Below, piece by piece: positions 53,352-61,859 of a stretch of 64,000 bases of DNA; position 1 is the stretch's first letter, and every line of letters starts with the position of its first letter. The notes below the pieces were generated by a model. The model was not told the origin of the DNA and ran no database searches. It was given only the letters and a program-made list of their open reading frames with translations. The position numbers were made by a program, and so were the translations under genes. The stretch spans positions 4,103,001 to 4,167,000 of the forward strand of contig NZ_CP149510.1 of assembly GCF_040126305.1 (NCBI RefSeq), given 5' to 3'. The DNA is from Pararhizobium sp. A13 (GTDB taxonomy: Bacteria; Pseudomonadota; Alphaproteobacteria; Rhizobiales; Rhizobiaceae).

Positions 53352-54761
53352 TTGGCATTTGACGAAATGATGAATGCGGACAATAGCCCGCGCCAGCCTT
53401 ACTCGACTTACAATGATTGGTACGCCAGCCAGGACAGGGCCCGCCTGATTGCAAAATCAAAAGAGGCCGAAAACATCTTCCGCAAGACGGGGATTACCTT
53501 CGCGGTCTACGGACACGCCGACAGCTCCGAAAAACTCATCCCCTTCGACCTGATCCCGCGCATCATTTCCGGCCGCGAATGGCGCAAGCTGGCGCAAGGC
53601 ATCGAGCAGCGGGTCATCGCTCTCAACGCTTTCCTCGACGACATCTACCACAAGCAGGAAATCATCAAGGCGGGCCGCATCCCGCGCGAGCTGATCGAGC
53701 GCAACGAAGCCTTCCTGCCGCAGATGATCGGTTTCCGGCCGCCGGGTGGCGTCTATACACACATCGTCGGCACGGACATCGTGCGCACCGGTGAAGATCA
53801 GTTCTATGTTCTGGAAGATAATGCCCGCACCCCGTCCGGTGTCAGCTACATGCTGGAAAACCGTGAGACGATGATGCAGATGTTCCCGGAACTCTTCCAT
53901 CAGAACCGCGTCCGCCCGGTCGAGAACTACCCCTATCTGCTGCGCCACAGCCTCGCGTCGCTGGCGCCTCCCGGCTGCGATGGAAAACCGCGCGTCGCGG
54001 TGCTCACGCCCGGTATCTACAACTCGGCCTATTACGAACACGCCTTCCTCGCCGACATGATGGGTGTCGAGCTTGTCGAAGGCTCGGACCTGCGCGTCAT
54101 CGACGGCAGGGTGAAGATGCGGACGACGCGCGGCTACGAGGCGATCGACGTGCTTTACCGCCGCGTTGACGACGATTATCTCGATCCCCTCACCTTCAAG
54201 CCCGAATCGGCGCTCGGCATTCCAGGGATCATGGATGTGTATCGCGCCGGCAACATCACCATCGCCAACGCACCGGGTACCGGCATCTGCGACGACAAGG
54301 CGATCTATTCCTATATGCCGGAGATCGTCGAGTTCTATACCGGCCGCAAGGCTCTGCTGGAGAACGTGCCGACCTGGCGTTGTTCGGAACCCGACAGCCT
54401 GAAATATGTGCTCGAAAATCTTGCCGATCTTGTCGTCAAGGAAGTGCACGGTTCCGGCGGCTATGGCATGCTCGTCGGCCCGACGGCTTCCAAGAAAGAG
54501 CGCACCGTTTTCGCCGAAAAGCTTAAAACCCGGCCAGCAAACTACATTGCGCAGCCGACCCTTTCTCTCTCGACAGTGCCAATCCTCGTCAACAAGGGCA
54601 TTGCTCCGCGCCATGTGGATCTGCGCCCCTATGTCCTGGTCTCCGACAAGGTGCAGATCATTCCGGGCGGACTGACCCGCGTGGCTTTGAAGGCTGGCTC
54701 GCTGGTGGTGAATTCCAGCCAGGGCGGCGGCACCAAGGATACCTGGGTTCTGGAGGACTGA
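53352..54761 (+). CDS. Circularly permuted ATP-grasp type 2 protein
   Basis: The 469-residue protein belongs to the CP_ATPgrasp_2 group: LIPFDLIPRIISGREWRKLA, QFYVLEDNARTPSGVSYMLE, VLYRRVDDDYLDPLTFKPES, NAPGTGICDDKAIYSYMPEI and LVVKEVHGSGGYGMLVGPTA. These enzymes are thought to form amide or peptide bonds using ATP, but no substrate is known. The TTG at 53352 with GGGGA upstream gives MAFDEMMN, matching the usual N-terminus of rhizobial homologues. It leads a three-gene operon with an alpha-E protein and a transglutaminase, a set described by comparative genomics as a likely peptide-making system. Confidence 0.9.
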   Translation: MAFDEMMNADNSPRQPYSTYNDWYASQDRARLIAKSKEAENIFRKTGITFAVYGHADSSEKLIPFDLIPRIISGREWRKLAQGIEQRVIALNAFLDDIYHKQEIIKAGRIPRELIERNEAFLPQMIGFRPPGGVYTHIVGTDIVRTGEDQFYVLEDNARTPSGVSYMLENRETMMQMFPELFHQNRVRPVENYPYLLRHSLASLAPPGCDGKPRVAVLTPGIYNSAYYEHAFLADMMGVELVEGSDLRVIDGRVKMRTTRGYEAIDVLYRRVDDDYLDPLTFKPESALGIPGIMDVYRAGNITIANAPGTGICDDKAIYSYMPEIVEFYTGRKALLENVPTWRCSEPDSLKYVLENLADLVVKEVHGSGGYGMLVGPTASKKERTVFAEKLKTRPANYIAQPTLSLSTVPILVNKGIAPRHVDLRPYVLVSDKVQIIPGGLTRVALKAGSLVVNSSQGGGTKDTWVLED

Positions 54762-54766
54762 CACGC

Positions 54767-55705
54767 ATGCTTGGAAGAACCGCAAACGGCCTTTACTGGA
54801 TGTTCCGCTATATCGAGCGGGCCGAAAACAGCGCCCGCCTGATCGATGCCGGCCTGCGCATGTCGCTCACGCGCTCGCAGGCGACGGAAGACGACTGGGA
54901 CGGTGTGCTGCAAAGCTCGGGTGTCCGCGACATCTATGACGACCTCTACGAAAATCTGACCAGCACCGACGCGATCGACTTTCTGCTGCGCGACAAGGCG
55001 AACCCTTCGAGCGTGATGTCGTGCATCGACTCAGGCCGCAACAACGCCCGTATGGTCAGAACGGCGCTGACACGAGAAACCTGGGAAGCCACCAACGAAT
55101 GCTGGCTCGACCTGAAGACAATGCTGGCCCGCCGGGTGAAAGCCGCGGACCTGCCTGAGGCAATCGACGCGATCAAGCGCAAGACTGGCCTGATCCGCGG
55201 CGCATTCCACGGCACCATGCTTCGCAACGAAATTTTCAATTTCTCGCGCATCGGCACCTTCATCGAACGCGCGGACAACACGGCGCGCATTCTGGATGTG
55301 AAATACTACGTGCTGCTTCCGGCCGTCTCGCAGGTGGGTTCCTCGATCGACAACGTGCAATGGGAATCGATCCTGCGATCGGTCTCGGCACATCGCTCCT
55401 ACGGCTGGGTCTACGAGGCTGAATACAAGCCCTCCCACATTGCCGACTTCCTGATCCTCAACGGACGCATGCCGCGCTCTCTGGCCTATTGTTATGAAAA
55501 GATCGCCAGCAACCTCGGCTATCTCGCCCGTGAATACGGCGAAAGCCATGCAGCGCACGCAACCGCCGAGGAAACCCTGGCGTCGCTGCGCAGTCATTCT
55601 ATCAAGGATGTGATGGACCAGGGTTTGCACGAATACATCGAGAACTTCATCAGCCACAACAACCGTCTGGGACAGGAAATCTCCGACGGCTACCGGTTCT
55701 ACTAG
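54767..55705 (+). CDS. Alpha-E domain protein
   Basis: A 312-residue all-helical protein of the alpha-E family, named for a conserved Glu-rich helix: LGRTANGLYWMFRYIERAEN at the N-terminus, NARMVRTALTRETWEATNEC, FSRIGTFIERADNTARILDV and GRMPRSLAYCYEKI. It has no known enzymatic activity and is always near an ATP-grasp and/or transglutaminase gene. Five bases separate it from the ATP-grasp gene, so the two are co-translated. Confidence 0.92.
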   Translation: MLGRTANGLYWMFRYIERAENSARLIDAGLRMSLTRSQATEDDWDGVLQSSGVRDIYDDLYENLTSTDAIDFLLRDKANPSSVMSCIDSGRNNARMVRTALTRETWEATNECWLDLKTMLARRVKAADLPEAIDAIKRKTGLIRGAFHGTMLRNEIFNFSRIGTFIERADNTARILDVKYYVLLPAVSQVGSSIDNVQWESILRSVSAHRSYGWVYEAEYKPSHIADFLILNGRMPRSLAYCYEKIASNLGYLAREYGESHAAHATAEETLASLRSHSIKDVMDQGLHEYIENFISHNNRLGQEISDGYRFY

Positions 55706-55727
55706 GGTATCGGTCGGGGGAAGACAC

Positions 55728-56549
55728 ATGCGTCTGAAGATCAGCCACACCACCGAATATACCTATGACGAGCCGGTGCAATATTCGCTGCAGCGTCTGC
55801 GGCTGACGCCGCTGACCCAGCCCGGCCAGACCGTCATTAGCTGGGAGACCTCCGTCGAGGGCGCCCATATGGAGGTCGGCTACGACGACCATTTTGGAAA
55901 CCGGGTCAATCTGGTCAGCGTCAATGGCGACCAGACGTCCATTCGCATCACCGCCAGCGGCGAAGTCGAGACTGAGGACAAAGCCGGCGTATACGGTGTC
56001 CACCAGGCCTATGCGCCGCTCTGGCTTTACCTGCGCGAGACACCGCTGACGAAGATGACGAAGCCGATCCGCAATCTTGCCAAGGCAATGAGCGGCGATA
56101 CGGATCTTGCCAAGATGCATGCGCTGATGGGCAAGATCAATGAGATTGTCGAATACAGCCCGGGCGAAACCGGAACGGAAACGACGGCAGAGGAAGCCTT
56201 GCAAAAGAAGAGCGGCGTCTGCCAGGATCATGCGCATATCATGATTGCAGCCGCTCGCACGCTCGGCCTGCCCGCCCGCTACGTCTCCGGCTATCTGATG
56301 ATGGAAGACCAGCCCGAACAGGCGGCAAGCCATGCCTGGGCGGAAGTGCATCTGAACGGTCTCGGATGGGTCGGCTTCGACGCCGCCAACAACCTCTGCC
56401 CCGACGATCGCTATGTCCGCATCGCCTGCGGCCTCGACTACCGCGATGCAGCGCCGATCTCCGGGCTCGTTCATGGTTCAGCAACGGAAGCCCTGAAGGT
56501 GGCGGTGACTGTGGAGCAGCAGGAACAGAGCCAGACGCAGAGCCAGTAA
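55728..56549 (+). CDS. Transglutaminase-family protein
   Basis: A 273-residue protein with an N-terminal beta-sandwich domain (MRLKISHTTEYTYDEPVQYS) and a transglutaminase-like catalytic core. The Cys-His-Asp triad is in KKSGVCQDHAHIMIAAARTL (Cys), SHAWAEVHLNGLGWVGFDA (His) and FDAANNLCPDDRYVRIACG (Asp). In this family it is thought to act as a peptidase or amide-transferring enzyme on a product of the ATP-grasp protein. It is the last gene of the operon; a toxin-antitoxin module in the opposite direction comes next. Confidence 0.93.
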   Translation: MRLKISHTTEYTYDEPVQYSLQRLRLTPLTQPGQTVISWETSVEGAHMEVGYDDHFGNRVNLVSVNGDQTSIRITASGEVETEDKAGVYGVHQAYAPLWLYLRETPLTKMTKPIRNLAKAMSGDTDLAKMHALMGKINEIVEYSPGETGTETTAEEALQKKSGVCQDHAHIMIAAARTLGLPARYVSGYLMMEDQPEQAASHAWAEVHLNGLGWVGFDAANNLCPDDRYVRIACGLDYRDAAPISGLVHGSATEALKVAVTVEQQEQSQTQSQ

Positions 56550-56559
56550 ATTATCGTGC

Positions 56560-56988
56560 CTATGACGAGGCGGCCAAAGCAACGACGTGACCTCTCGCAC
56601 CATAGTCGAGAATTGCTTGGTCGGCGGTCATCACCGGCACCTGATGGAAGCGTGCTGTGGCAACGATTATCCTGTCGGCGGGATCGGCATGAAAGCCTCC
56701 GGGCAGCCGAACACTGCCGACTGCAATCGGAGCTTCCAAGGGTGCAAGCGCAACGCCGGGCAGCGCCAAGGCTCGGCTGATCCATCGTCCGACGTCGTCG
56801 CCAAGCGCAATGCGACCTTTTTCGGCCAGCATGGCGATTTCCCAGGGCGTTATCGCTGAAATCAGAATACGGCTTCGCCGCGTCATGTCATCGATAACTT
56901 GCCTGGCCCGCTCGCCAAGACGAGGATCGTCCTGGACAGCCCAGATTAACACGTGCGTGTCGATGACGATCAATTGGCTGCGTCCCAT
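56560..56988 (-). CDS. VapC-family PIN-domain toxin of a second Phd-VapC module
   Basis: The 142-residue PIN-domain protein has Asp in QLIVIDTHVLIWAVQDDPRL, Glu in ISAITPWEIAMLAEKGRIAL, Asp in FHADPADRIIVATARFHQVP and the closing VMTADQAILDYG. This pattern is that of the DTHxLIW subgroup of VapC ribonucleases, different from the module at 18.8 kb. Its ATG lies 19 bases inside the end of the antitoxin gene, so the two are translationally coupled. Only 10 bases separate its stop from that of the transglutaminase gene. Confidence 0.9.
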   Translation of the reverse strand: MGRSQLIVIDTHVLIWAVQDDPRLGERARQVIDDMTRRSRILISAITPWEIAMLAEKGRIALGDDVGRWISRALALPGVALAPLEAPIAVGSVRLPGGFHADPADRIIVATARFHQVPVMTADQAILDYGARGHVVALAASS

Positions 56989-57215
56989 TCACTGGGTGCG
57001 ATCACCGGCGAAAAGGGATCCTCATAGGTCAGCACGCTGCCCTTCATCGCTCCGATGATACTGGCATGCCCGGCAGCATCCGGCAGCGGTGAAAGCACGG
57101 CGACAGGTTTCCCGCGCTTTGTGATGACGATCGATTCACCGTCATCCGCCATTTGATCGATGAGATTCAGGCATTTTGCCTTGAACTCGGCAGCGCCGAT
57201 CGCCTTTCCGTTCAT
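56970..57215 (-). CDS. Phd/YefM-family antitoxin
   Basis: An 81-residue antitoxin with the Phd fold: MNGKAIGAAEFKAKCLNLID, DDGESIVITKRGKPVAVLSP, then an acidic tail PFSPVIAPSEWDAAN that should bind the toxin. The ATG at 57215 has GGAGA seven bases upstream and is preferred to an earlier in-frame ATG, whose added residues (MARLRHRPK) are not conserved. A palindrome overlaps its ribosome site, consistent with autorepression. Confidence 0.88.
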   Translation of the reverse strand: MNGKAIGAAEFKAKCLNLIDQMADDGESIVITKRGKPVAVLSPLPDAAGHASIIGAMKGSVLTYEDPFSPVIAPSEWDAAN

Positions 57216-57226
57216 GACCACATCTC

Positions 57227-57242
57227 CTGTACATATATACAG
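57227..57242. promoter_or_regulatory. Palindromic operator of the second phd-vapC module
   Basis: CTGTACATATATACAG is a 16-bp palindrome with one mismatched pair. It lies 11 bases upstream of the antitoxin ATG and overlaps the probable -10 region (TATATA). Confidence 0.6.
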
Positions 57243-57286
57243 AAATATAGTCATTTTTGGCCGATGGCGCAACCGAGCCATGGAAT

Positions 57287-57311
57287 AGAAAAGGCGGAAC
57301 TCAGTTCCGCC
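57287..57311 (-). terminator. Rho-independent terminator of the ggu/arabinonate operon
   Basis: On the minus strand GGCGGAAC/GTTCCGCC (8 bp, TGA loop) is followed by TTTTCTATT. It begins 24 bases after the stop of the dehydratase gene, the last of the operon. Confidence 0.8.
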
Positions 57312-57335
57312 CTCTGATTTCGAATGCAGTACAGA

Positions 57336-59075
57336 TCAGTGGCTGTCCCTGCCGACCGCGTTTCCACGACATCCCTTGAGGAAGTCGAGGTCGGCGCCGG
57401 TATCGGCCCCCTCGACATGCTGCTGGTGCAGCCAGGCATAGCCGGAAGCCGGCAGATCATGGTTCGGCTGCCATTCGGCGAGCCGCCGCGCCAACTCCTC
57501 CTCGGAAATGTCGAGATGCAGGCGACGGTTCGGCACGTCCATCTCGATCATGTCGCCGTTCTTCACCACGGCGAGCGGTCCGCCGACCGCCGCTTCCGGC
57601 GAGGTGTGCAGCACGACGGTGCCATAGGCCGTGCCGGACATGCGGGCGTCGGAGATGCGCACCATGTCGGTAATGCCCTTCTTGAGCACCTTCGGCGGCA
57701 GACCCATGTTGCCCACCTCGGCCATGCCGGGATAGCCCTTCGGCCCACAGTTCTTCATGACCATGACGCAGGTCTCGTCGATGTCGAGGTTGTCGTCGTT
57801 GATCTTGGCCTTGTAGTCGTCGATGTCCTCGAACACCACCGCCCTGCCCCGGTGCACCATCAGATGCGGCGAGGCAGCCGACGGCTTCAGCACCGCGCCC
57901 TTCGGCGCGAGATTGCCGCGCAGCACGACGATACCGCCCGAAGACGTCAGCGCCTTTTCGGCAGGCAGGATGACGTCCTCGTTCCAGTTGACGACGTCCT
58001 TGACCTCGTCCCACATGGTTTCGCCGGACACCGTCAGCGCATCCTTGTGCAGAAGGCCCGCTTCACCGAGGCGCTTCAACACCACCGGCAAGCCGCCTGC
58101 ATAGAAGAACTCCTCCATCAGGTACTTGCCCGACGGCATCAGGTTGACGATGGTCGGCACGTCGCGGCCGCAGCGGTCCCAGTCATCAAGCGAAAGATCG
58201 ACGCCGACGCGGCCGGCGACGGCGAGCAGGTGGATGACGGCGTTGGTCGATCCGCCGATGGCCGCATTGGTCCGTATGGCGTTCTCGAATGCCTCTTTCG
58301 TCATGATCTCGGAGGGCTTCAGGTCGTCCTTGACCATCTGGACGATCCGCCGGCCGGTGAGCTGCGCCATGACCTTGCGGCGGGAATCGACCGCCGGGAT
58401 CGCGGCGTTGCCGGACAGCGCCATGCCGAGCGCCTCAGCCATGGATGCCATCGTGGAGGCCGTGCCCATGGTATTGCAGGTACCCGACGAACGGCTCATC
58501 GAGGCTTCTGCCTCGAGGAACTCGGCCTGCGTCATTTCGCCGGCCTTCACCATCTCGGAAAACTTCCACAGATGCGTACCCGAGCCGACGCGTTCACCGC
58601 GGAAATAGCCGTTCAGCATCGGGCCGCCCGTGACGACGATCGAGGGCAGATCGACTGAAGCCGCACCCATCAGAAGCGACGGGGTGGTCTTGTCGCAACC
58701 GACCATGAGCACGCAGCCGTCCATGGGTTGGCCGCGGATGGCTTCCTCCACCGCGAGCGCGGCAAGGTTGCGGTACATCATCGCGGTCGGGCGGAAGGTG
58801 TTTTCGGATGCCGAGAACACCGGTACCTCCAGCGGGAAGCCGCCAGCCTCCCACACGCCTGCCTTCACCTTTTCGGCGAGCTCGCGCAGATGACCGTTGC
58901 ACGGCGTCATATCCGACCACGTGTTGAGGATGCCGATAACCGGACGTCCGTCGAACAGGTCGTGCGGATACCCCTGGTTCTTCAGCCAGCCGCGGTGATA
59001 GATCACGTCGCGGCTCGTACCGCCGTACCATTCTTGCGAGCGCAGCTTGCGCGGCCACTCAGCTTTCTTCTTCAT
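57336..59075 (-). CDS. araD: L-arabinonate dehydratase (IlvD/EDD family)
   Basis: The 579-residue dehydratase removes water from L-arabinonate, and possibly D-galactonate or D-fuconate, to give the 2-keto-3-deoxy acid in the non-phosphorylative pentose pathway. Three cluster Cys are seen in NTWSDMTPCNGHLRELAEK, MVGCDKTTPSLLMGAASVDL and SRSSGTCNTMGTASTMASM. The C-terminal catalytic Ser is in RISDARMSGTAYGTVVLHTS. The N-terminus KKKAEWPRKLRSQEWYGGTS and exact length match the sugar-acid dehydratase branch, characterised in Rhizobium leguminosarum, and not the amino-acid IlvD branch. It is the last gene of the operon, and a terminator follows it. Confidence 0.9.
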   Translation of the reverse strand: MKKKAEWPRKLRSQEWYGGTSRDVIYHRGWLKNQGYPHDLFDGRPVIGILNTWSDMTPCNGHLRELAEKVKAGVWEAGGFPLEVPVFSASENTFRPTAMMYRNLAALAVEEAIRGQPMDGCVLMVGCDKTTPSLLMGAASVDLPSIVVTGGPMLNGYFRGERVGSGTHLWKFSEMVKAGEMTQAEFLEAEASMSRSSGTCNTMGTASTMASMAEALGMALSGNAAIPAVDSRRKVMAQLTGRRIVQMVKDDLKPSEIMTKEAFENAIRTNAAIGGSTNAVIHLLAVAGRVGVDLSLDDWDRCGRDVPTIVNLMPSGKYLMEEFFYAGGLPVVLKRLGEAGLLHKDALTVSGETMWDEVKDVVNWNEDVILPAEKALTSSGGIVVLRGNLAPKGAVLKPSAASPHLMVHRGRAVVFEDIDDYKAKINDDNLDIDETCVMVMKNCGPKGYPGMAEVGNMGLPPKVLKKGITDMVRISDARMSGTAYGTVVLHTSPEAAVGGPLAVVKNGDMIEMDVPNRRLHLDISEEELARRLAEWQPNHDLPASGYAWLHQQHVEGADTGADLDFLKGCRGNAVGRDSH

Positions 59076-59131
59076 TGTCTTCGTGTCCTTTGAAGTGCAG
59101 GACCGGCAAATGCCGATCCGGCGAAAAATGC

Positions 59132-60565
59132 TTACGCCAGCGTGTAGGCGGTCTTTACGACGGTGAAGAACTCGGCCGCATACTTGCCCTGTTCGCGCGA
59201 GCCGAAGCTCGACGCCTTGCGACCGCCGAACGGCACATGGAAGTCGACGCCGGCGGTCGGCAGATTGACCATCACCATGCCGGCTTCCGAATTGCGCTTG
59301 AAATGCGTCGCATGCTTGAGGCTCGTCGTCGCGATACCGGCCGACAGGCCGAACGGCGTGTCGTTGGCGACAGCGAGCGCTTCCTCGTAATCCTTGACCC
59401 GGATCACGGACGCGACCGGGCCGAAAATTTCTTCGCGCGAAATCCGCATCTGGTTGGTCGCTTCGGTGAACAGCGTCGGCTGCAGATAGAAACCGGGGTT
59501 GTCGCGGGAGATCGTCTCGCCGCCAAAAGCAAGCTTGGCGCCCTCTTTCTTGCCGATGTCGATATAGTCGGTATCGGTGGCGAGCTGCCGCTCATCAACG
59601 ACCGGGCCGATATGGGTCCCCGCCTTCAATGCATCGTCGACGACCAACGTCTTCAGCTTGTCGGTCAGGGCCGCGACGAACTTATCGTGGATGCCTTCGG
59701 TGACGATCAGCCGCGACGAGGCCGTGCAGCGCTGGCCAGTGGAGAAGAAGCCGGAATTGGCGGCCGCCTCAACGGCGACGGTGAGGTCCGCGTCATCCAG
59801 AACCACCATCGGGTTCTTCCCGCCCATTTCCAGCTGGAACTTGCGGTTATGCTCGATCGAGGAGGCGGCGACGCGCTTGCCCGTGCCGGTCGAGCCGGTG
59901 AAGGTGATGCCGGCCAGATCCGGGCTGTCGAGCATTGCCTGGCCGACGATCGAGCCCTTGCCCATGACGAGGTTCAACACGCCCTTCGGCAGGCCGGCGC
60001 GATTGAGGATGTCGGCGATCGCCCAGGAGCAGCCGGGCACCAGTTCGGCCGGCTTGAACACGACGGTATTGCCGTAGCAGAGCGCCGGCGCGATCTTCCA
60101 GGCGGGAATGGCGATCGGGAAATTCCACGGCGTGATGATGCCGATGACGCCGATCGGCTCGCGGGTAATCTCGACGCCGATGTTTGGACGCACCGACGGC
60201 AGAACTTCGCCGGCAAGTCGCAGGGCTTCGCCTGCAAAGAAGTCGAAGATCTGCGCCGCGCGGATGGTCTCGCCGATCGCTTCCGGCAAGGTCTTGCCCT
60301 CCTCACGAGCAAGAAGCCGACCCAACTCGTCCTTGCGGGCCATGATCTCGTCAGAGGTCTTCCTCAGGATAGCGTGGCGCTCGAGGATGCCGGAGCGCGA
60401 CCAGGCCGGGAACGCGGCCTTGGCGGCGGCAATGGCGGTCTTGGTGTCGTCGGCACTGGCGCTGGCGTAAAGACCGACCACTTCGTTGGTGTTGGACGGA
60501 TTGATGTTCTCGACGCCGTTCGTGCCGACCCATTCGCCGGCAATCAGGTTATGATGGAGTGTCAT
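59132..60565 (-). CDS. Aldehyde dehydrogenase, probably alpha-ketoglutaric semialdehyde dehydrogenase
   Basis: A 477-residue NAD(P)+-dependent aldehyde dehydrogenase. Catalytic residues are the Glu in NRKFQLEMGGKNPMVVLDDA, the Cys in SGFFSTGQRCTASSRLIV and the Asn in IITPWNFPIAIPAWK; the C-terminus NLPTAGVDFHVPFGGRKASS is typical of the ketoglutarate-semialdehyde branch. It oxidises 2,5-dioxopentanoate to 2-oxoglutarate, the last step of non-phosphorylative arabinose or xylose use. The ATG at 60565 has GGAGG ten bases upstream. It sits between gguC and the dehydratase gene on the same strand, which supports this role. Confidence 0.88.
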   Translation of the reverse strand: MTLHHNLIAGEWVGTNGVENINPSNTNEVVGLYASASADDTKTAIAAAKAAFPAWSRSGILERHAILRKTSDEIMARKDELGRLLAREEGKTLPEAIGETIRAAQIFDFFAGEALRLAGEVLPSVRPNIGVEITREPIGVIGIITPWNFPIAIPAWKIAPALCYGNTVVFKPAELVPGCSWAIADILNRAGLPKGVLNLVMGKGSIVGQAMLDSPDLAGITFTGSTGTGKRVAASSIEHNRKFQLEMGGKNPMVVLDDADLTVAVEAAANSGFFSTGQRCTASSRLIVTEGIHDKFVAALTDKLKTLVVDDALKAGTHIGPVVDERQLATDTDYIDIGKKEGAKLAFGGETISRDNPGFYLQPTLFTEATNQMRISREEIFGPVASVIRVKDYEEALAVANDTPFGLSAGIATTSLKHATHFKRNSEAGMVMVNLPTAGVDFHVPFGGRKASSFGSREQGKYAAEFFTVVKTAYTLA

Positions 60566-60634
60566 GGGCTTAAAGCCTCCTTGGTTTGCGCGAGCGCCCA
60601 ATAATCGGCACCCGCAGTCAAATGCGTGACGGGA

Positions 60635-61627
60635 TTAGAGCTGGCCGATCGTGACTTCATCCTCGCCGGCGATCGCCAGCGTATTGCGCAGCGGCAGACC
60701 GAATTCCGACGCCTCGATCTCGAAAATATCGCCAGCTTCCGTCTTGATGCCATCACCGAAGGACAGCGTCGCCGTGCCGAACATGTGGACATGCACATCG
60801 CCCGGCGCGCGGAAGATACCGTATTTGAAGTGGTGATATTCGAGGTTGGCGAAGCTGTGGGACATGTTGGCCTCCCCCGACAGGAACGGCTTTTCCCACA
60901 GGACCGCGCCGTTGCGGATGATGCGCGAGGTGCCGCGAATATCGCTTGGCGCTTCGCCGACACGGATTTCCGGACCGAAGCTCGCGGGACGCAGCTTGGA
61001 GTGCGCGAGATAGAGATAGTTGACGCGTTCCGTCACGTGATCGGAAAACTCGTTGGCGACGGCAAAGCCGATACGAAACGGCGCACCTTTGTCGGAGATG
61101 ACGTAGATGCCGGCCATTTCCGGTTCCTCGCCGCCATCCTGTGCGAAGGCGGGGGAGACGAGATCGTCGCCCGGTGCTACCGTCTGCGAGCCGTTGCCCT
61201 TGTAGAACCACTCGGGCTGCACGCCCTTTTCGCCAGGTTTCGGCTTGCCGCCTTCGAGGCCCATCTTGAACATCTTCATCGTGTCCGTCGCGCCCTCTTC
61301 CACCTTGGAGACGGCTGCATGCATGGCGTCGCGGGTCGCAGCCGAGCCGAGATGGGTAAGGCCCGTGCCGGTCAGGTGCAGATGCGCGGCATCCGGATGG
61401 GTGATCGGCGGCAGGAACAGCCCCTTGGCGTAGACGTCCTGAAGATCGACTTCGTCGCCGAGGCCGTGCGCCTCGACGACAGCTTTCAGACTCTTGCCGG
61501 CATTGGCAGCTTCCATTGCCAGCGCATAGACGCTGGTCGCCCCCTTCACCGCCCGGGCGCCCTCGCCCAATTCGCGAACGGCCACCGTGATCGAGCCATC
61601 ATTGTTCTTTACCTGGGAAATCAGCAC
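60635..61627 (-). CDS. gguC: GguC family protein (AraD1-type, FAH fold)
   Basis: The 330-residue protein belongs to the GguC/AraD1 family, which has a fumarylacetoacetate-hydrolase-like C-terminal domain: GFAVANEFSDHVTERVNYLY, then SKLRPASFGPEIRVGEAPSD and GDIFEIEASEFGLPLRNTLA with metal-ligand Glu/Asp. The GTG at 61627 with AAGGA 7 bases upstream starts VLISQVKNNDGS. In Agrobacterium gguC follows gguA-gguB. Its neighbours here (dehydratase and semialdehyde dehydrogenase) suggest that it dehydrates 2-keto-3-deoxy-L-arabinonate to the semialdehyde, an inference from context. No other candidate for that step is in the window. Confidence 0.88.
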   Translation of the reverse strand: MLISQVKNNDGSITVAVRELGEGARAVKGATSVYALAMEAANAGKSLKAVVEAHGLGDEVDLQDVYAKGLFLPPITHPDAAHLHLTGTGLTHLGSAATRDAMHAAVSKVEEGATDTMKMFKMGLEGGKPKPGEKGVQPEWFYKGNGSQTVAPGDDLVSPAFAQDGGEEPEMAGIYVISDKGAPFRIGFAVANEFSDHVTERVNYLYLAHSKLRPASFGPEIRVGEAPSDIRGTSRIIRNGAVLWEKPFLSGEANMSHSFANLEYHHFKYGIFRAPGDVHVHMFGTATLSFGDGIKTEAGDIFEIEASEFGLPLRNTLAIAGEDEVTIGQL

Positions 61628-61698
61628 AGCCTTGTCCTTTTCTAGATCCGGGCTGTTTTTCGGCGTCAAGCGGCTGGCTTTCGGCAACAACAACCCAT

Positions 61699-61721
61699 TG
61701 GGAGACGCATGAGCGCTCCCA
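61699..61721 (-). other. Hairpin between gguB and gguC
   Basis: TGGGAG and CGC pair with GCG and CTCCCA around an ATGA loop, with one bulged A, giving a 9-bp stem in the 232-base gap. It has no T-run and may be an RNA processing or stability element that separates transporter from catabolic gene expression. Confidence 0.4.
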
Positions 61722-61859
61722 TTCATGGCGGCAAAGCCGCCGTTTTCGTCATGATGCGCGGGCCGGAGCGCTATCGCCTAGTGTAAGCGCGAGAGACGCC
61801 CCGGCACCAAGATTTGCTTCGACCGGCCAAGCCGGCGCCGCGGGACGGAGCGAAACCGG

